A DNA stretch of 64,000 nucleotides from positions 1 to 64,000 of the forward strand of contig NZ_LQXO02000016.1 in assembly GCF_001639065.2 (NCBI RefSeq), read 5' to 3'. A model generated the notes under the pieces. That model saw only the letters and a program-made list of their open reading frames with translations. It was not told the origin of the DNA and made no database searches. Source of the DNA: Vibrio barjaei (GTDB lineage Bacteria; Pseudomonadota; Gammaproteobacteria; Enterobacterales; Vibrionaceae). The translations under genes were made by a program, and so were the position numbers. Below, piece after piece: positions 1 to 8,316 of the stretch (within the stretch, counting starts at the first letter, position 1; every line of letters starts with the position of its first letter).

Positions 1-1499
1 TCACAGTTCCTGCTTACTTTAACGATGCACAGCGTCAAGCAACTAAAGATGCTGGTCGTATCGCAGGTCTAGAAGTTAAACGTATCATCAACGAACCAAC
101 AGCAGCAGCACTTGCTTACGGTCTAGACAAGAAAGGCGGCGACCGCACTATCGCAGTTTACGACCTTGGTGGTGGTACATTCGATATCTCTATCATCGAG
201 ATTGACGAAGTTGAAGGCGAAAAAACATTTGAAGTTCTAGCAACTAACGGTGATACACACCTTGGTGGTGAAGACTTCGATAACCGCATGATCAACTACC
301 TAGTTGAAGAGTTCCAGAAAGAGCAAGGTATCAACCTTAAGAACGATCCACTAGCAATGCAGCGTGTTAAAGAAGCAGCAGAAAAAGCGAAAATCGAGCT
401 TTCTTCTACTTCTCAAACTGACGTAAACCTACCTTACGTAACTGCAGATGCAACTGGTCCTAAGCACATGAACGTAAAAGTGACTCGTGCGAAACTAGAA
501 TCTCTAGTTGAAGACCTAGTACAACGTTCCCTTGAGCCACTAAAAGTTGCTCTAGCAGATGCTGACCTATCAGTTAGCGACATCAACGATGTAATCCTTG
601 TTGGTGGTCAAACTCGTATGCCTATGGTTCAAGCGAAAGTGGCAGAGTTCTTCGGTAAAGAAGCTCGCCGTGACGTGAACCCAGACGAAGCAGTAGCAAT
701 GGGTGCTGCAGTTCAAGGTGGTGTACTAGCTGGTGATGTTAAAGACGTACTTCTACTAGACGTTACTCCTCTGTCTCTAGGTATTGAGACGATGGGCGGC
801 GTAATGACTAAGCTAGTCGAGAAGAACACAACTATCCCAACGAAAGCGAACCAAGTTTTCTCTACAGCAGAAGACAACCAGAACGCGGTAACTATCCATG
901 TTCTTCAAGGTGAGCGTAAGCAAGCGATGTACAACAAGTCCCTAGGTCAATTCAACCTAGAAGGCATTCAAGCTGCACCTCGTGGCATGCCTCAAATCGA
1001 AGTAACTTTCGACCTAGATGCGGACGGTATCCTACACGTATCTGCGAAAGATAAGTCGACTGGTAAAGAGCAGAAGATCACTATCCAAGCGTCTGGCGGC
1101 CTGAGCGATGAAGACATCGAGAAAATGGTACAAGAAGCAGAAGCTAACAAAGAAGCGGACAAGAAGTTCGAAGAGCTAGCTGCTGCACGTAACCAAGCAG
1201 ACCAAATGATTCACGGTACTCGTAAGCAAGTAGAAGAAGCTGGTGAAGCGCTACCTGCAGAAGAGAAAGAGAAGATCGAAGCAGCAATCACTGAGCTAGA
1301 AGAAGCTCGTAAAGGTGAAGACAAAGAAGCGATTGACGCGAAAGTTCAAGCGCTAATGGCAGCCGCTCAGAAGCTAATGGAAATCGCACAGCAACAAGCT
1401 CAAGCACAAGGTGCTGGCGCTGAAGCTGGCGAACAGCCTAAGCAAGACGACGATGTTGTTGATGCTGAGTTCGAAGAAGTAAAAGACGAGAAAAAATAA
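1..1499 (+). CDS. dnaK: Chaperone protein DnaK (Hsp70), 5' end cut by window edge
   Basis: ATP-dependent Hsp70 chaperone that folds client proteins in the cytoplasm with DnaJ and GrpE. The reading frame is open from base 3 and gives 498 residues, so about 140 N-terminal residues lie outside the window. Visible landmarks are the ATPase-lobe motif [10 protein letters not shown], the second-lobe motif LVGGQTRMP, the interdomain linker and start of the substrate domain ([17 protein letters not shown]), a helical lid rich in Glu, Lys and Ala, and the typical acidic tail ending EEVKDEKK. The stop is at 1497-1499. dnaJ follows on the same strand, but 304 bases away and behind strong secondary structure. 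Identity is certain from the motifs; the heat-shock promoter would lie upstream, outside the window. Confidence 0.98.
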   Translation, partial: TVPAYFNDAQRQATKDAGRIAGLEVKRIINEPTAAALAYGLDKKGGDRTIAVYDLGGGTFDISIIEIDEVEGEKTFEVLATNGDTHLGGEDFDNRMINYLVEEFQKEQGINLKNDPLAMQRVKEAAEKAKIELSSTSQTDVNLPYVTADATGPKHMNVKVTRAKLESLVEDLVQRSLEPLKVALADADLSVSDINDVILVGGQTRMPMVQAKVAEFFGKEARRDVNPDEAVAMGAAVQGGVLAGDVKDVLLLDVTPLSLGIETMGGVMTKLVEKNTTIPTKANQVFSTAEDNQNAVTIHVLQGERKQAMYNKSLGQFNLEGIQAAPRGMPQIEVTFDLDADGILHVSAKDKSTGKEQKITIQASGGLSDEDIEKMVQEAEANKEADKKFEELAAARNQADQMIHGTRKQVEEAGEALPAEEKEKIEAAITELEEARKGEDKEAIDAKVQALMAAAQKLMEIAQQQAQAQGAGAEAGEQPKQDDDVVDAEFEEVKDEKK

Positions 1500-1803
1500 T
1501 TCTCGTCGCTAGAAGACCCAATCTCGGCGTCGATGATGCTCATTTACCCTTTCTCTATGAAGACAAGGTAAACTACGCGTCATCTCCTTGAGCTTGAGCC
1601 TTCTAGCTTAGAGAATCCTCTCTTCTGGGTTCTCGAAAAGTGATTTATGCGGGCGTTTGGGGTAACCTTTACGCCCGTAAGTTTGTAAACATCGAGTTTA
1701 CGATGGTCATGTCGCTCTAGATAAGAACACCAATTTTTATCTAGAACGATACAATCCCCAAACAGCGTCGGGCTGTTTGTCGAAGTAATTGGTAACAAGC
1801 AAT
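1500..1803 (+). ncRNA. Highly structured dnaK-dnaJ intergenic RNA (candidate cis-regulatory element)
   Basis: A 304-base spacer without a credible gene. Read as plus-strand RNA it contains a nested imperfect hairpin: GCTAGAAG 1508-1515 with CTTCTAGC 1600-1607, GATGATGC 1532-1539 with GCGTCATC 1577-1584 (one wobble pair), TTTACC 1543-1548 with GGTAAA 1567-1572. A second domain has GGGCGT 1651-1656 with ACGCCC 1671-1676, CATCG 1690-1694 with CGATG 1701-1705, TCTAGATAA 1716-1724 with TTATCTAGA 1737-1745, and AACAGC 1761-1766 with GCTGTT 1772-1777. GTTTGGGG 1655-1662 is perfectly complementary to CCCCAAAC 1756-1763, allowing a long-range helix or pseudoknot. The pairings are read directly from the sequence; a regulatory role for dnaJ is inference. 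Confidence 0.5.
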
Positions 1804-2943
1804 ATGTCAAAACGTGATTTTTACGAAGTATTAGGCGTTGATCGTGACGCATCAGAGCGCGACATCAAGAAGGCGTACAAGCGTCTTGCGATGAAGTATC
1901 ACCCAGATAGAAACCAGGGTGATGAAACCGCTGCTGAGAAATTTAAAGAAGTAAAAGAAGCGTACGAAATTCTTACCGAACCGCAAAAGAAAGCGGCTTA
2001 CGATCAGTATGGTCATGCAGCCTTTGAACAGGGTGGTATGGGCGGTGGCGGCTTTGGTGGCGCCGGTGCTGATTTCGGTGATATCTTCGGTGATGTATTC
2101 GGTGATATCTTTGGCGGTGGTCGCCGTGGTGGTGGCAGTCGTGCACAACGTGGTGCTGATCTACGTTACAACATGGAGCTGTCACTGGAGGAAGCGGTTC
2201 GCGGTATCTCTAAAGAGATTGAAGTTCCAACACTCGTTGAGTGTGAGACTTGTGATGGTAGCGGCGCGAAGAAAGGCTCTTCGCCACAAACTTGTGGTAC
2301 CTGTCATGGACACGGTCAAGTTCAAATGCGTCAAGGCTTCTTTGCGGTTCAGCAAACCTGTCCTACTTGTCATGGCCAAGGTAAGATCATCAAAGACCCT
2401 TGTAATAGCTGTCATGGCCAAGGTCGTATTCAGAAGACTAAGACACTTAATGTTAAGATCCCGGCTGGTGTGGATACCGGCGATCGCATTCGTTTATCTG
2501 GCGAAGGTGAAGCGGGAGAGCATGGCGCACCAGCAGGTGATTTGTACGTTCAAGTGCACGTGAAAGAGCATCACATCTTTGAACGTGAAGGCAACAACCT
2601 ATACTGTGAAGTACCAGTGAGCTTTGCTCAAGCGGCATTAGGCGGCGAAGTAGAAGTTCCTACCCTTGATGGTCGTGTAAGCCTTAAAGTACCAGAAGAA
2701 ACCCAAACAGGACGTATGTTCCGTATGCGCGGTAAAGGCGTGAAAGGCGTTCGTGGCGGCGGTGTAGGTGACCTTATCGTGAAGCTTGTAGTTGAAACAC
2801 CAGTTAAGCTAAGTTCTCGTCAAAAAGAGCTACTACGTGAATTTGAAGAGTCATGCGGTGGTGATGCTGCTAACAAGCACAAGCCCAAATCAGAAGGCTT
2901 CTTCAACGGCGTTAAAAAGTTTTTTGATGATCTAACAAGTTAA
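1804..2943 (+). CDS. dnaJ: Chaperone protein DnaJ (Hsp40)
   Basis: Co-chaperone that delivers unfolded protein to DnaK and stimulates its ATPase. It has 379 residues from the ATG at 1804. Another frame-compatible start lies 15 bases upstream but would add a non-conserved MVTSN stretch, so [11 protein letters not shown] is preferred. Visible parts are the J domain with HPD at residues 33-35, a Gly/Phe-rich linker at about 75-110, four CxxCxGxG zinc motifs ([32 protein letters not shown]), and two beta-rich client-binding domains. The ribosome binding site is weak (GGTAAC about 8 bases upstream), which fits expression coupled to, or limited by, the structured spacer before it. A rho-independent terminator follows. 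Confidence 0.98.
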   Translation: MSKRDFYEVLGVDRDASERDIKKAYKRLAMKYHPDRNQGDETAAEKFKEVKEAYEILTEPQKKAAYDQYGHAAFEQGGMGGGGFGGAGADFGDIFGDVFGDIFGGGRRGGGSRAQRGADLRYNMELSLEEAVRGISKEIEVPTLVECETCDGSGAKKGSSPQTCGTCHGHGQVQMRQGFFAVQQTCPTCHGQGKIIKDPCNSCHGQGRIQKTKTLNVKIPAGVDTGDRIRLSGEGEAGEHGAPAGDLYVQVHVKEHHIFEREGNNLYCEVPVSFAQAALGGEVEVPTLDGRVSLKVPEETQTGRMFRMRGKGVKGVRGGGVGDLIVKLVVETPVKLSSRQKELLREFEESCGGDAANKHKPKSEGFFNGVKKFFDDLTS

Positions 2944-2963
2944 GATTATTCAAACTATTACTA

Positions 2964-2996
2964 AAGCTCGCGACCAGTCGCGAGCTTTTTTATTGC
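2964..2996 (+). terminator. dnaJ rho-independent terminator
   Basis: An 11-base stem (AAGCTCGCGAC with GTCGCGAGCTT) is followed by a run of T. Its 3' end touches the stop codon of the convergent pilE gene, so it probably separates the two transcription units from both sides. Confidence 0.9.
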
Positions 2997-3412
2997 CCCC
3001 AACACGCTACAGGAGTAGTCACACCTAAAGCGTTTAATGTCATCGACTTATCATCATCCAGACAACTATCTTTCGTTTGTTCATGTGATGATTGAGCCGT
3101 TGCCTTGATGATGTAGGCGGTGGTACTGCCCGCAGTTATTTCAAACCGATATCGCGTCGTTTGTGAGTCACAGATCGAACAAATGCCGGCAGAAACAATT
3201 TGATCGAAATGATAACCGTTGTCATAGCCTCGCTCTAGTTCGTGTTGAATAGCGAGCATATCGCTCAGCGCTACCATACGATGACTCTTCCTAACTTGTT
3301 GCAGGTAACTTGGGTAAGCAATACCCGTGATCACAGCAAGTATGGCTAAAGTAATAGCAACCTCGACCAAGGTTAAACCGCGTTGAAGCATGTTACTTTT
3401 ATTGCATTTCAT
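2990..3412 (-). CDS. pilE: Type IV minor pilin, PilE family
   Basis: Small type IV pilin-like protein, 140 residues, expected in the inner membrane and at a pilus or pseudopilus. The N-terminus shows a prepilin signal: basic leader, processing after Gly12 (MLQRG/LTLVE), Glu at mature position 5, then a hydrophobic alpha-helix of about 20 residues (VAITLAILAVITGIAYPSYL). Four Cys in the C-terminal half may form two disulfides (CSICD and the DSCLD / VACWG pair). The start at 3412 is chosen because AGGGAG lies 5 bases upstream of this ATG; a longer frame to 3439 lacks such a site. It is divergent from the fimT-pilW-pilX-pilV operon, which matches the minor pilin cluster next to dnaJ in vibrios. 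Confidence 0.85.
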   Translation of the reverse strand: MKCNKSNMLQRGLTLVEVAITLAILAVITGIAYPSYLQQVRKSHRMVALSDMLAIQHELERGYDNGYHFDQIVSAGICSICDSQTTRYRFEITAGSTTAYIIKATAQSSHEQTKDSCLDDDKSMTLNALGVTTPVACWGQ

Positions 3413-3511
3413 TTTTCTCCCTAGCCCTAAATAACTCATTTCATTTACTTTAATAGTTTTCGTGGCTGCTAAATTTAACGCAAGTCTTAGTCGTCATTTG
3501 TAGGTGGTTTC

Positions 3512-4048
3512 ATTCTTTTTTGGGAAAGATCTCGCGGCTTCTCACTCCTTGAGCTGGTCATTGCGATAGCGGTTCTTGGCGCTCTGCTTTTTGCTGTAGC
3601 GCCTACCTTTCAAGACGCTTCTAAGAAACTCAAAGCAACGCGAGCCGCCAATGAGCTGTATGCTCTGTTAATCCAAACAAAGGCCGAGTCGATTACACAG
3701 AATACGCCGCTATGGGTTCATTTTTTGGGGCTCTCAGAGCATTCAGAAACTGATCACTGGAGTGTTGAAGTGACGAATCGCGTTGATATTAATGATCCCA
3801 ATGCGAGATTGTTACGGCAAATAAAAGGTGAGGTGTTTAAAGGCATTGAGTTGTCACTCAATCATTCTAACCATCGGATTAAGTTTGATAATTTGACCGG
3901 AATGGCACTGTCTAATGGCACTATCAAATTACAGCCCCACAGTGATGAGGAATCTTATATCAATATTCGGACTCACAGTGTTTCTGGTCGAGTGATTGTA
4001 TGTGATGTTGGCGAGATCCAGTTTGGCTTTGGAGCCTGTCCTAAATGA
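3512..4048 (+). CDS. fimT: Minor pilin FimT/GspH-like, apparently with an ATT start codon
   Basis: Type IV minor pilin of about 178 residues. The frame is open after a TAG at 3488-3490 and encodes a prepilin signal, SRG/FSLLELVIAIAVLGAL, with processing before Phe and Glu at mature position 5. No ATG, GTG or TTG occurs in frame between that stop and the cleavage site. ATT at 3512 is preceded by AGGTGG (3502-3507) and would give a nine-residue leader (ILFWERSRG), a normal length, so it is taken as the start. A TTG at 3725 is frame-compatible but would remove the pilin signal and helix. The 3' end overlaps pilW by ATGA. FimT-type proteins bind DNA in some competence pili; that role here is only inferred. 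Confidence 0.75.
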   Translation: MLFWERSRGFSLLELVIAIAVLGALLFAVAPTFQDASKKLKATRAANELYALLIQTKAESITQNTPLWVHFLGLSEHSETDHWSVEVTNRVDINDPNARLLRQIKGEVFKGIELSLNHSNHRIKFDNLTGMALSNGTIKLQPHSDEESYINIRTHSVSGRVIVCDVGEIQFGFGACPK

Positions 4049-4674
4049 GAAGTGCTCTTAATCTCGTACGTGGAGTCATGTTGATAGAGCTTGTCATTGC
4101 TATGGCTCTGAGTACGTTAGTGCTATCGGCACTTGTTACCTTCTATATTTCTATCCAACGTCATGTTATCGAGCGCTCGCAGTTACTTATTCTTCAGCAA
4201 GCGCTGGCAACAACAGCACGGCGAATTCAAAATGACCTCATACGCTCTGGTGCAGATGGCTTTAATAATGCGACGTTGAATCCTCAAGGTTCAGCGCAGA
4301 CAGTATACGTGTCCAACAATGGCATGTTGATTCAATATGCTTATTGGGACGACAGAGACCCTAGTGTGTCTAGGCCAATTGAAAATGTGGTTTGGCAATT
4401 TGATGCCGATAACCAAAAACTGAAGATTTGCCGTTCAGTTTCAAGTTTGGCGTCGGGAGCAAAAGACATTAGTTTTTCCGACGTCTCAGGATGTACGTCC
4501 GTATTCGAACCAAACTTGGTGGCGATTTCACGCTTTGAGCTGATAAGCGGTGAGGTGGGTTCTTCGAGTAGGAGCAATCAGTATCTTAAATTGGCGATGG
4601 AGGGACATTTAAGAGCAAAACCTTCTGTCACCGCGTCCATTTATCGAGACTTCATGGTGAGGAATGGTCAATGA
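4045..4674 (+). CDS. pilW: Minor pilin / type IV pilus assembly protein PilW
   Basis: Minor pilin of 209 residues. It has a short leader ending in VRG at residues 8-10, then VMLIELVIAMALSTLVLSAL: prepilin cleavage after Gly10, Glu at mature position 5 and a hydrophobic helix. The C-terminal part is a globular domain with two Cys (KICRS and SGCTS). The start codon overlaps the fimT stop (ATGA at 4045-4048) and the stop overlaps the pilX start, indicating translational coupling within one operon. In related systems PilW helps prime pilus assembly together with PilX, PilV and FimT; this is family knowledge rather than something visible here. Confidence 0.85.
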   Translation: MRSALNLVRGVMLIELVIAMALSTLVLSALVTFYISIQRHVIERSQLLILQQALATTARRIQNDLIRSGADGFNNATLNPQGSAQTVYVSNNGMLIQYAYWDDRDPSVSRPIENVVWQFDADNQKLKICRSVSSLASGAKDISFSDVSGCTSVFEPNLVAISRFELISGEVGSSSRSNQYLKLAMEGHLRAKPSVTASIYRDFMVRNGQ

Positions 4675-5924
4675 GGGTCAGACATCAGTTAGGAGCAGTC
4701 ACTTTAATGATAACTTCAATACTGTTGAGTTTGGCTTTGATGTTGTTTGTTGGTATGTATAAGACGACATTTTACGAGATCAAGCGCGCACAAAATGAAA
4801 TCGAGTCTCGCAAGTCTTTCTGGCTCGCTGAAGGTGGTGTGGAATGTGCGATCGCTCAGTATTTTCCTTCGCAGAAACTCCCTGCAAGCATTCAGGTATG
4901 CGATGACACATTATCAGTGACAACCAAATTATGGTTAGACGGCACAAGCAACGATGTGATCGCTTCAGCAAAATCAGAAAACCAGTCAGTCAGTCGACGC
5001 TTTGCTTTAGCAACTTCCGAATTAAAGTCGGGGGCAATACAAACCTCTGCGAGTATAAAAATCAAATCATCCTTAGTGATCAATACACCAGATCCTGGTA
5101 TTGAAGTCGACGAAGGCTGGGAATGTGCTGCATTTCGGTTCAAAGGTCACCTTTCAGTAAAAGGTTCACTGATTAATTACGGATTGAGTGATGGTCCTGC
5201 GCCTAATGAAGAGTTTATGAGTCATAAGAAGTGTTTGCAGGAGCACTTAACTACTGTCGCCGGTGATTGCAGCTCTTCCTCGGAACCCAAGTGTTTTGCT
5301 AACGATTTTGTTCAAGATGACCAGCTTAGCGTATTTGAAGACTTTTTTGGCGTTCCTCGTCATCAACATGATGTGGTGAGAGCCAACGGCATGTTTAGAG
5401 AGATAAACCTAGAAACTCAAACGGCAGAAGGCCTGTGGGAACGAAAAGACTGCGGGGAAGAGATACTCCAGCAGCTTCGACAGAATAATTTACATCTTTG
5501 GATAAATGGGTCATGTGTAATATCGGATGATTACTTAGCAGATATTAAAGCGCTATCGGAAGCGAGTGATGGGATTACGTTATTAGTTCATGAAGGTATA
5601 TTTGCGATGCAAGGCGCAGCAAGCATTAAGGGCGTTTTGTTTCATTTCAATCAAGACTTTGAACCTTCAATAGAGCAATGGCAGCGGTTGGGAATGGGCG
5701 ACAGTATTGCGGCACACTTTCCTGAAGATCAAGCAGTTGCGGCTTATTATCAAGACGGCAGTTTTATGATTACTGGAGGCGCATTTTTTGATTACTCCAA
5801 TGCCGAGCATCTTGCATTGTTCCGAGATTCATTAAGCTTTCAATACAATCATGATGTCATCACTCATTCTAGTTCCTCAGCCTCCAGCTACCTATGGAAG
5901 AAGGGGGCGTGGCGTGATTTTTAA
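4671..5924 (+). CDS. pilX: PilX-type minor pilin with long C-terminal domain
   Basis: Protein of 417 residues with a PilX N-terminal region: leader MRVRHQLG, then AVTLMITSILLSLALMLFVGMY as the membrane helix. Mature position 5 is Met rather than Glu, the exception typical of PilX/GspK-like pilins thought to sit at the pilus tip. The protein is about twice as long as the short PilX proteins of Pseudomonas; residues about 130-417 form a large region with eight or more Cys and no domain I recognise. Starts overlap on both sides (ATGA with pilW; the pilV GTG begins 11 bases before its stop). It may display an adhesive or capping domain, but this is inference. Confidence 0.75.
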   Translation: MRVRHQLGAVTLMITSILLSLALMLFVGMYKTTFYEIKRAQNEIESRKSFWLAEGGVECAIAQYFPSQKLPASIQVCDDTLSVTTKLWLDGTSNDVIASAKSENQSVSRRFALATSELKSGAIQTSASIKIKSSLVINTPDPGIEVDEGWECAAFRFKGHLSVKGSLINYGLSDGPAPNEEFMSHKKCLQEHLTTVAGDCSSSSEPKCFANDFVQDDQLSVFEDFFGVPRHQHDVVRANGMFREINLETQTAEGLWERKDCGEEILQQLRQNNLHLWINGSCVISDDYLADIKALSEASDGITLLVHEGIFAMQGAASIKGVLFHFNQDFEPSIEQWQRLGMGDSIAAHFPEDQAVAAYYQDGSFMITGGAFFDYSNAEHLALFRDSLSFQYNHDVITHSSSSASSYLWKKGAWRDF

Positions 5925-6327
5925 ACAGAGTGGCATCAGTATCATTGAAGTGTTAGTTGCATTGTGTCTTTTTGGAATTAGTGCGTTAGGTCTGGCGAAA
6001 ATGCAAGTCGACATGGAGCAGCGCTCTGATTTTGCTTATCAGAGTATTCAAGCGCTAGGATTAGCTGAATCGAAGCTAGAGTGGTTTCGAACTCGCGGGG
6101 CTGACCCCGCAGTTTCCGATCAGGCTGTGGCAGATTATACGACGGATATTGTTGACGGACAGGACCGCTCACATCCACTGTTTGATGTTAAGTGGACAGT
6201 CTCGAAAGTAGCTTTGAATGGAAGTATCAAGACGGTTAGGGTCGAAGTATTCTGGGCTGATCGATTGGGAGTGAAACGCAACATTGCTCTTGTCACTCAG
6301 ATTTCTCGTTTTAGTGAGTTCGACTAA
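5914..6327 (+). CDS. pilV: Minor pilin PilV
   Basis: Minor pilin of 137 residues starting at GTG 5914, preceded by the G-rich ribosome binding site AAGGGGG (5901-5907). The start yields a short leader IFKQSG and processing before ISIIEVLVALCLFGISALGLA, with Glu at mature position 5. A longer frame begins at 5851 inside pilX but puts 21 unlike residues ahead of the leader. It overlaps pilX by 11 bases and is the last gene of the fimT-pilW-pilX-pilV operon. No clear hairpin terminator follows; the next 355 bases are non-coding. Confidence 0.8.
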   Translation: MIFKQSGISIIEVLVALCLFGISALGLAKMQVDMEQRSDFAYQSIQALGLAESKLEWFRTRGADPAVSDQAVADYTTDIVDGQDRSHPLFDVKWTVSKVALNGSIKTVRVEVFWADRLGVKRNIALVTQISRFSEFD

Positions 6328-6682
6328 TTCTTCTGCCTCTATCTTGCCATTCCCCCATCAAGTAAATGAATCACGACTCATAGTTAATGCTAGTGTCATT
6401 GTCGCAAGCATTTTGCGCTTAGATGGTGGTGAAAATATAGGCTATGTTTATATAATCGGGTGTTTTGCGTGCTAGTTAGATAATTGTTTTGCATTTGTGC
6501 GTTAACATGTTGGTTAAATGTTATGTTAATCGCTGTTTTTTGCAAAATAAGTCTACAAATATGGAAAAAGTTCCAAATTATCTACTCTTTTCGTCTTTTT
6601 TAAATAAAATGGTCACGCAAATATAATCTTCTCGCCTTGCGCGATGAGACCAACAAATAACAACATCACACACGGAGTTACC
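6328..6682. other. Non-coding 355 bases between pilV and the first abgT-like gene
   Basis: No credible gene is seen. The second half is AT-rich and holds a nested inverted repeat at 6487-6547 (listed separately), a TATAAT at 6622-6627 about 55 bases before the next start, and the ribosome binding site CGGAG of the transporter gene. No good -35 box pairs with the TATAAT at normal spacing. Confidence 0.5.
6487..6547. repeat. Nested inverted repeat upstream of first AbgT gene
   Basis: TTTTGCA at 6487-6493 mirrors TGCAAAA at 6541-6547, and inside it GTTAACAT at 6501-6508 mirrors ATGTTAA at 6523-6529. The symmetry suggests either paired operator sites or a weak hairpin in the leader. The regulator is unknown. 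Confidence 0.4.
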
Positions 6683-8242
6683 ATGAGTAACCAATCGATT
6701 AATCAAGCGCCAGCTCCAAAGCCGAGTGGAATGGATCGCTTTTTAAACTTTATTGAGAAAGCAGGTAACAAGATCCCAGATCCTGCGATCCTTTTCTTCT
6801 GGGCACTGGTTATTGTTTGGGTTGCGTCAGCACTTTTATCTAACGTCAGTTTTGATCTGATTAACCCACGTACAGGTACCGCATTAGAAGTTAACAACCT
6901 ACTTACTGGCGAAGCACTGGCTAGCTTTTTAGCGAATATGGTAACAACCTTCACGGGTTTTGCTCCGCTAGGTATCGTTCTTGTTGCGATGCTGGGTGTT
7001 GGTGTTGCTGACTCTTCAGGCTTTATCACTACGGGCCTTAAGAAGATGCTTAACTTCACACCAGCTAAGCTACTAACGCCAATGCTAATTCTTGTTGCGA
7101 TTGTATCGCACACAGCAGCGGACGCAGGTTACGTACTGGTTATTCCTCTAGGTGGTATCATCTTCCACGCAGCAGGCCGTCACCCATTAGCGGGTATTGC
7201 AGCAGCATTTGCTGGTGTATCTGGTGGTTTCTCTGCGAACTTTATCCCTTCAGGTATCGACCCACTACTCGCTGGTTTCACGCAAACATCTGCTCAAGTT
7301 CTTGATCCTGAGTACATCGTTAACCCTCTAGCAAACATCTTCTTCACTGGTCTATCTTCAGTGATTATTGTTGCTATCGGTTGGTACGTTACAGAGAAAA
7401 TCATTGAACCACGTCTTGCGAACACACCTGTAGATGAAGATGCAGAAGAAGCACCGGACCTAGGTACATTTACTGAGACTGAATCTAAAGCGTTCCGCGC
7501 TGCTGGTTGGTCAATGGTTGCTGGTATCGCGCTATTAATCGCAGCGATCATCCCTGAGACATCGGCATTGCGTTCACCTGAAGGTGAGATCACCGCGTTC
7601 TCTGCACCATTAATGAAGTCGATTGTTCCTCTAATCTTCATTCTATTTATCATTCCGGGCTACGTTTATGGCCGTGTTTCTGGCACATTCAAGAACAGTA
7701 ATGACGTAATCAAAGCGATGTCTGACACAATGGCAACAATGGGCGCATACATTGTAATGTCATTCTTCTGTGCACAGTTCCTTGCTGCGTTTGGTCAATC
7801 AAACATTGGTACTATGCTAGCGCTTTACGGTGCAGAAGGTCTGAAAGCGATGAACCTTCCTGGTGAAGCGACGATTGTTGGTATGATTCTGCTAACAGCG
7901 TGTGTAAACCTTCTTGTTGGTTCTGCATCTGCGAAATGGGCACTGATTGGTCCTATCCTTGTTCCAATGCTAATGGCAGTAGGTATCTCTCCTGAGCTAT
8001 CTCAAGCGGCATACCGTGTAGGTGATTCTGTTTCTAACATCATTTCACCACTAATGGTATTCTTCCCTCTAGTTGTGGTTTACTGCCAACGCTACGTTAA
8101 GTCGACAGGTATCGGTACACTTGCGTCACTAATGATGCCGTTCTCAATTGCAATGCTAATTGGTTGGACAATCTTCTTGCTAGCTTACTGGGCATTAGGT
8201 ATCCCTCTAGGCATCCAAGCGCCATACACTTATACAATGTAA
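6683..8242 (+). CDS. AbgT family transporter (paralog 1)
   Basis: Integral inner-membrane transporter of 519 residues with many hydrophobic helices. The AbgT family includes E. coli AbgT, which imports p-aminobenzoyl-glutamate, and MtrF/YdaH, which export sulfonamide-type antimetabolites; which substrate applies here cannot be told. Visible family landmarks include GMDRFLNFIEKAGNKIPDPAILF near the N-terminus, FAGVSGGFSAN, and NLLVGSASAKWALIGPILVPML with RVGDSVSNIISPLM in the second half. The ATG at 6683 is chosen because CGGAG lies 8 bases upstream; the frame extends 13 codons further without a site. A strong terminator follows. A second, clearly related gene lies at 22370. Confidence 0.88.
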   Translation: MSNQSINQAPAPKPSGMDRFLNFIEKAGNKIPDPAILFFWALVIVWVASALLSNVSFDLINPRTGTALEVNNLLTGEALASFLANMVTTFTGFAPLGIVLVAMLGVGVADSSGFITTGLKKMLNFTPAKLLTPMLILVAIVSHTAADAGYVLVIPLGGIIFHAAGRHPLAGIAAAFAGVSGGFSANFIPSGIDPLLAGFTQTSAQVLDPEYIVNPLANIFFTGLSSVIIVAIGWYVTEKIIEPRLANTPVDEDAEEAPDLGTFTETESKAFRAAGWSMVAGIALLIAAIIPETSALRSPEGEITAFSAPLMKSIVPLIFILFIIPGYVYGRVSGTFKNSNDVIKAMSDTMATMGAYIVMSFFCAQFLAAFGQSNIGTMLALYGAEGLKAMNLPGEATIVGMILLTACVNLLVGSASAKWALIGPILVPMLMAVGISPELSQAAYRVGDSVSNIISPLMVFFPLVVVYCQRYVKSTGIGTLASLMMPFSIAMLIGWTIFLLAYWALGIPLGIQAPYTYTM

Positions 8243-8261
8243 GTTGATAGACAGTTAGAAC

Positions 8262-8297
8262 AAAGCCCGCCCTTTCTATAAAGGGCGGGCTTTTTAG
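8262..8297. terminator. Bidirectional terminator between the abgT-like gene and fghA
   Basis: Perfect 13-base stem AAAGCCCGCCCTT (8262-8274) with AAGGGCGGGCTTT (8281-8293), followed by T on the plus strand and preceded by A, so it can serve both convergent genes. Confidence 0.9.
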
Positions 8298-8316
8298 TTT
8301 AAGTAATAGCTAGAAC

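Noticed and set aside
1580-1852. 90-codon minus-strand frame over the dnaK-dnaJ gap
   Set aside because: It overlaps the dnaJ start, has no ribosome binding site, and its composition reflects the hairpins rather than a protein.
2009-2563. 184-codon open frame on the plus strand inside dnaJ
   Set aside because: It is out of frame with a certain gene, has low-complexity Val-rich composition and no ribosome binding site.
6284-6475. 63-codon frame overlapping the pilV end
   Set aside because: Starts inside pilV without a ribosome binding site and has no family resemblance.
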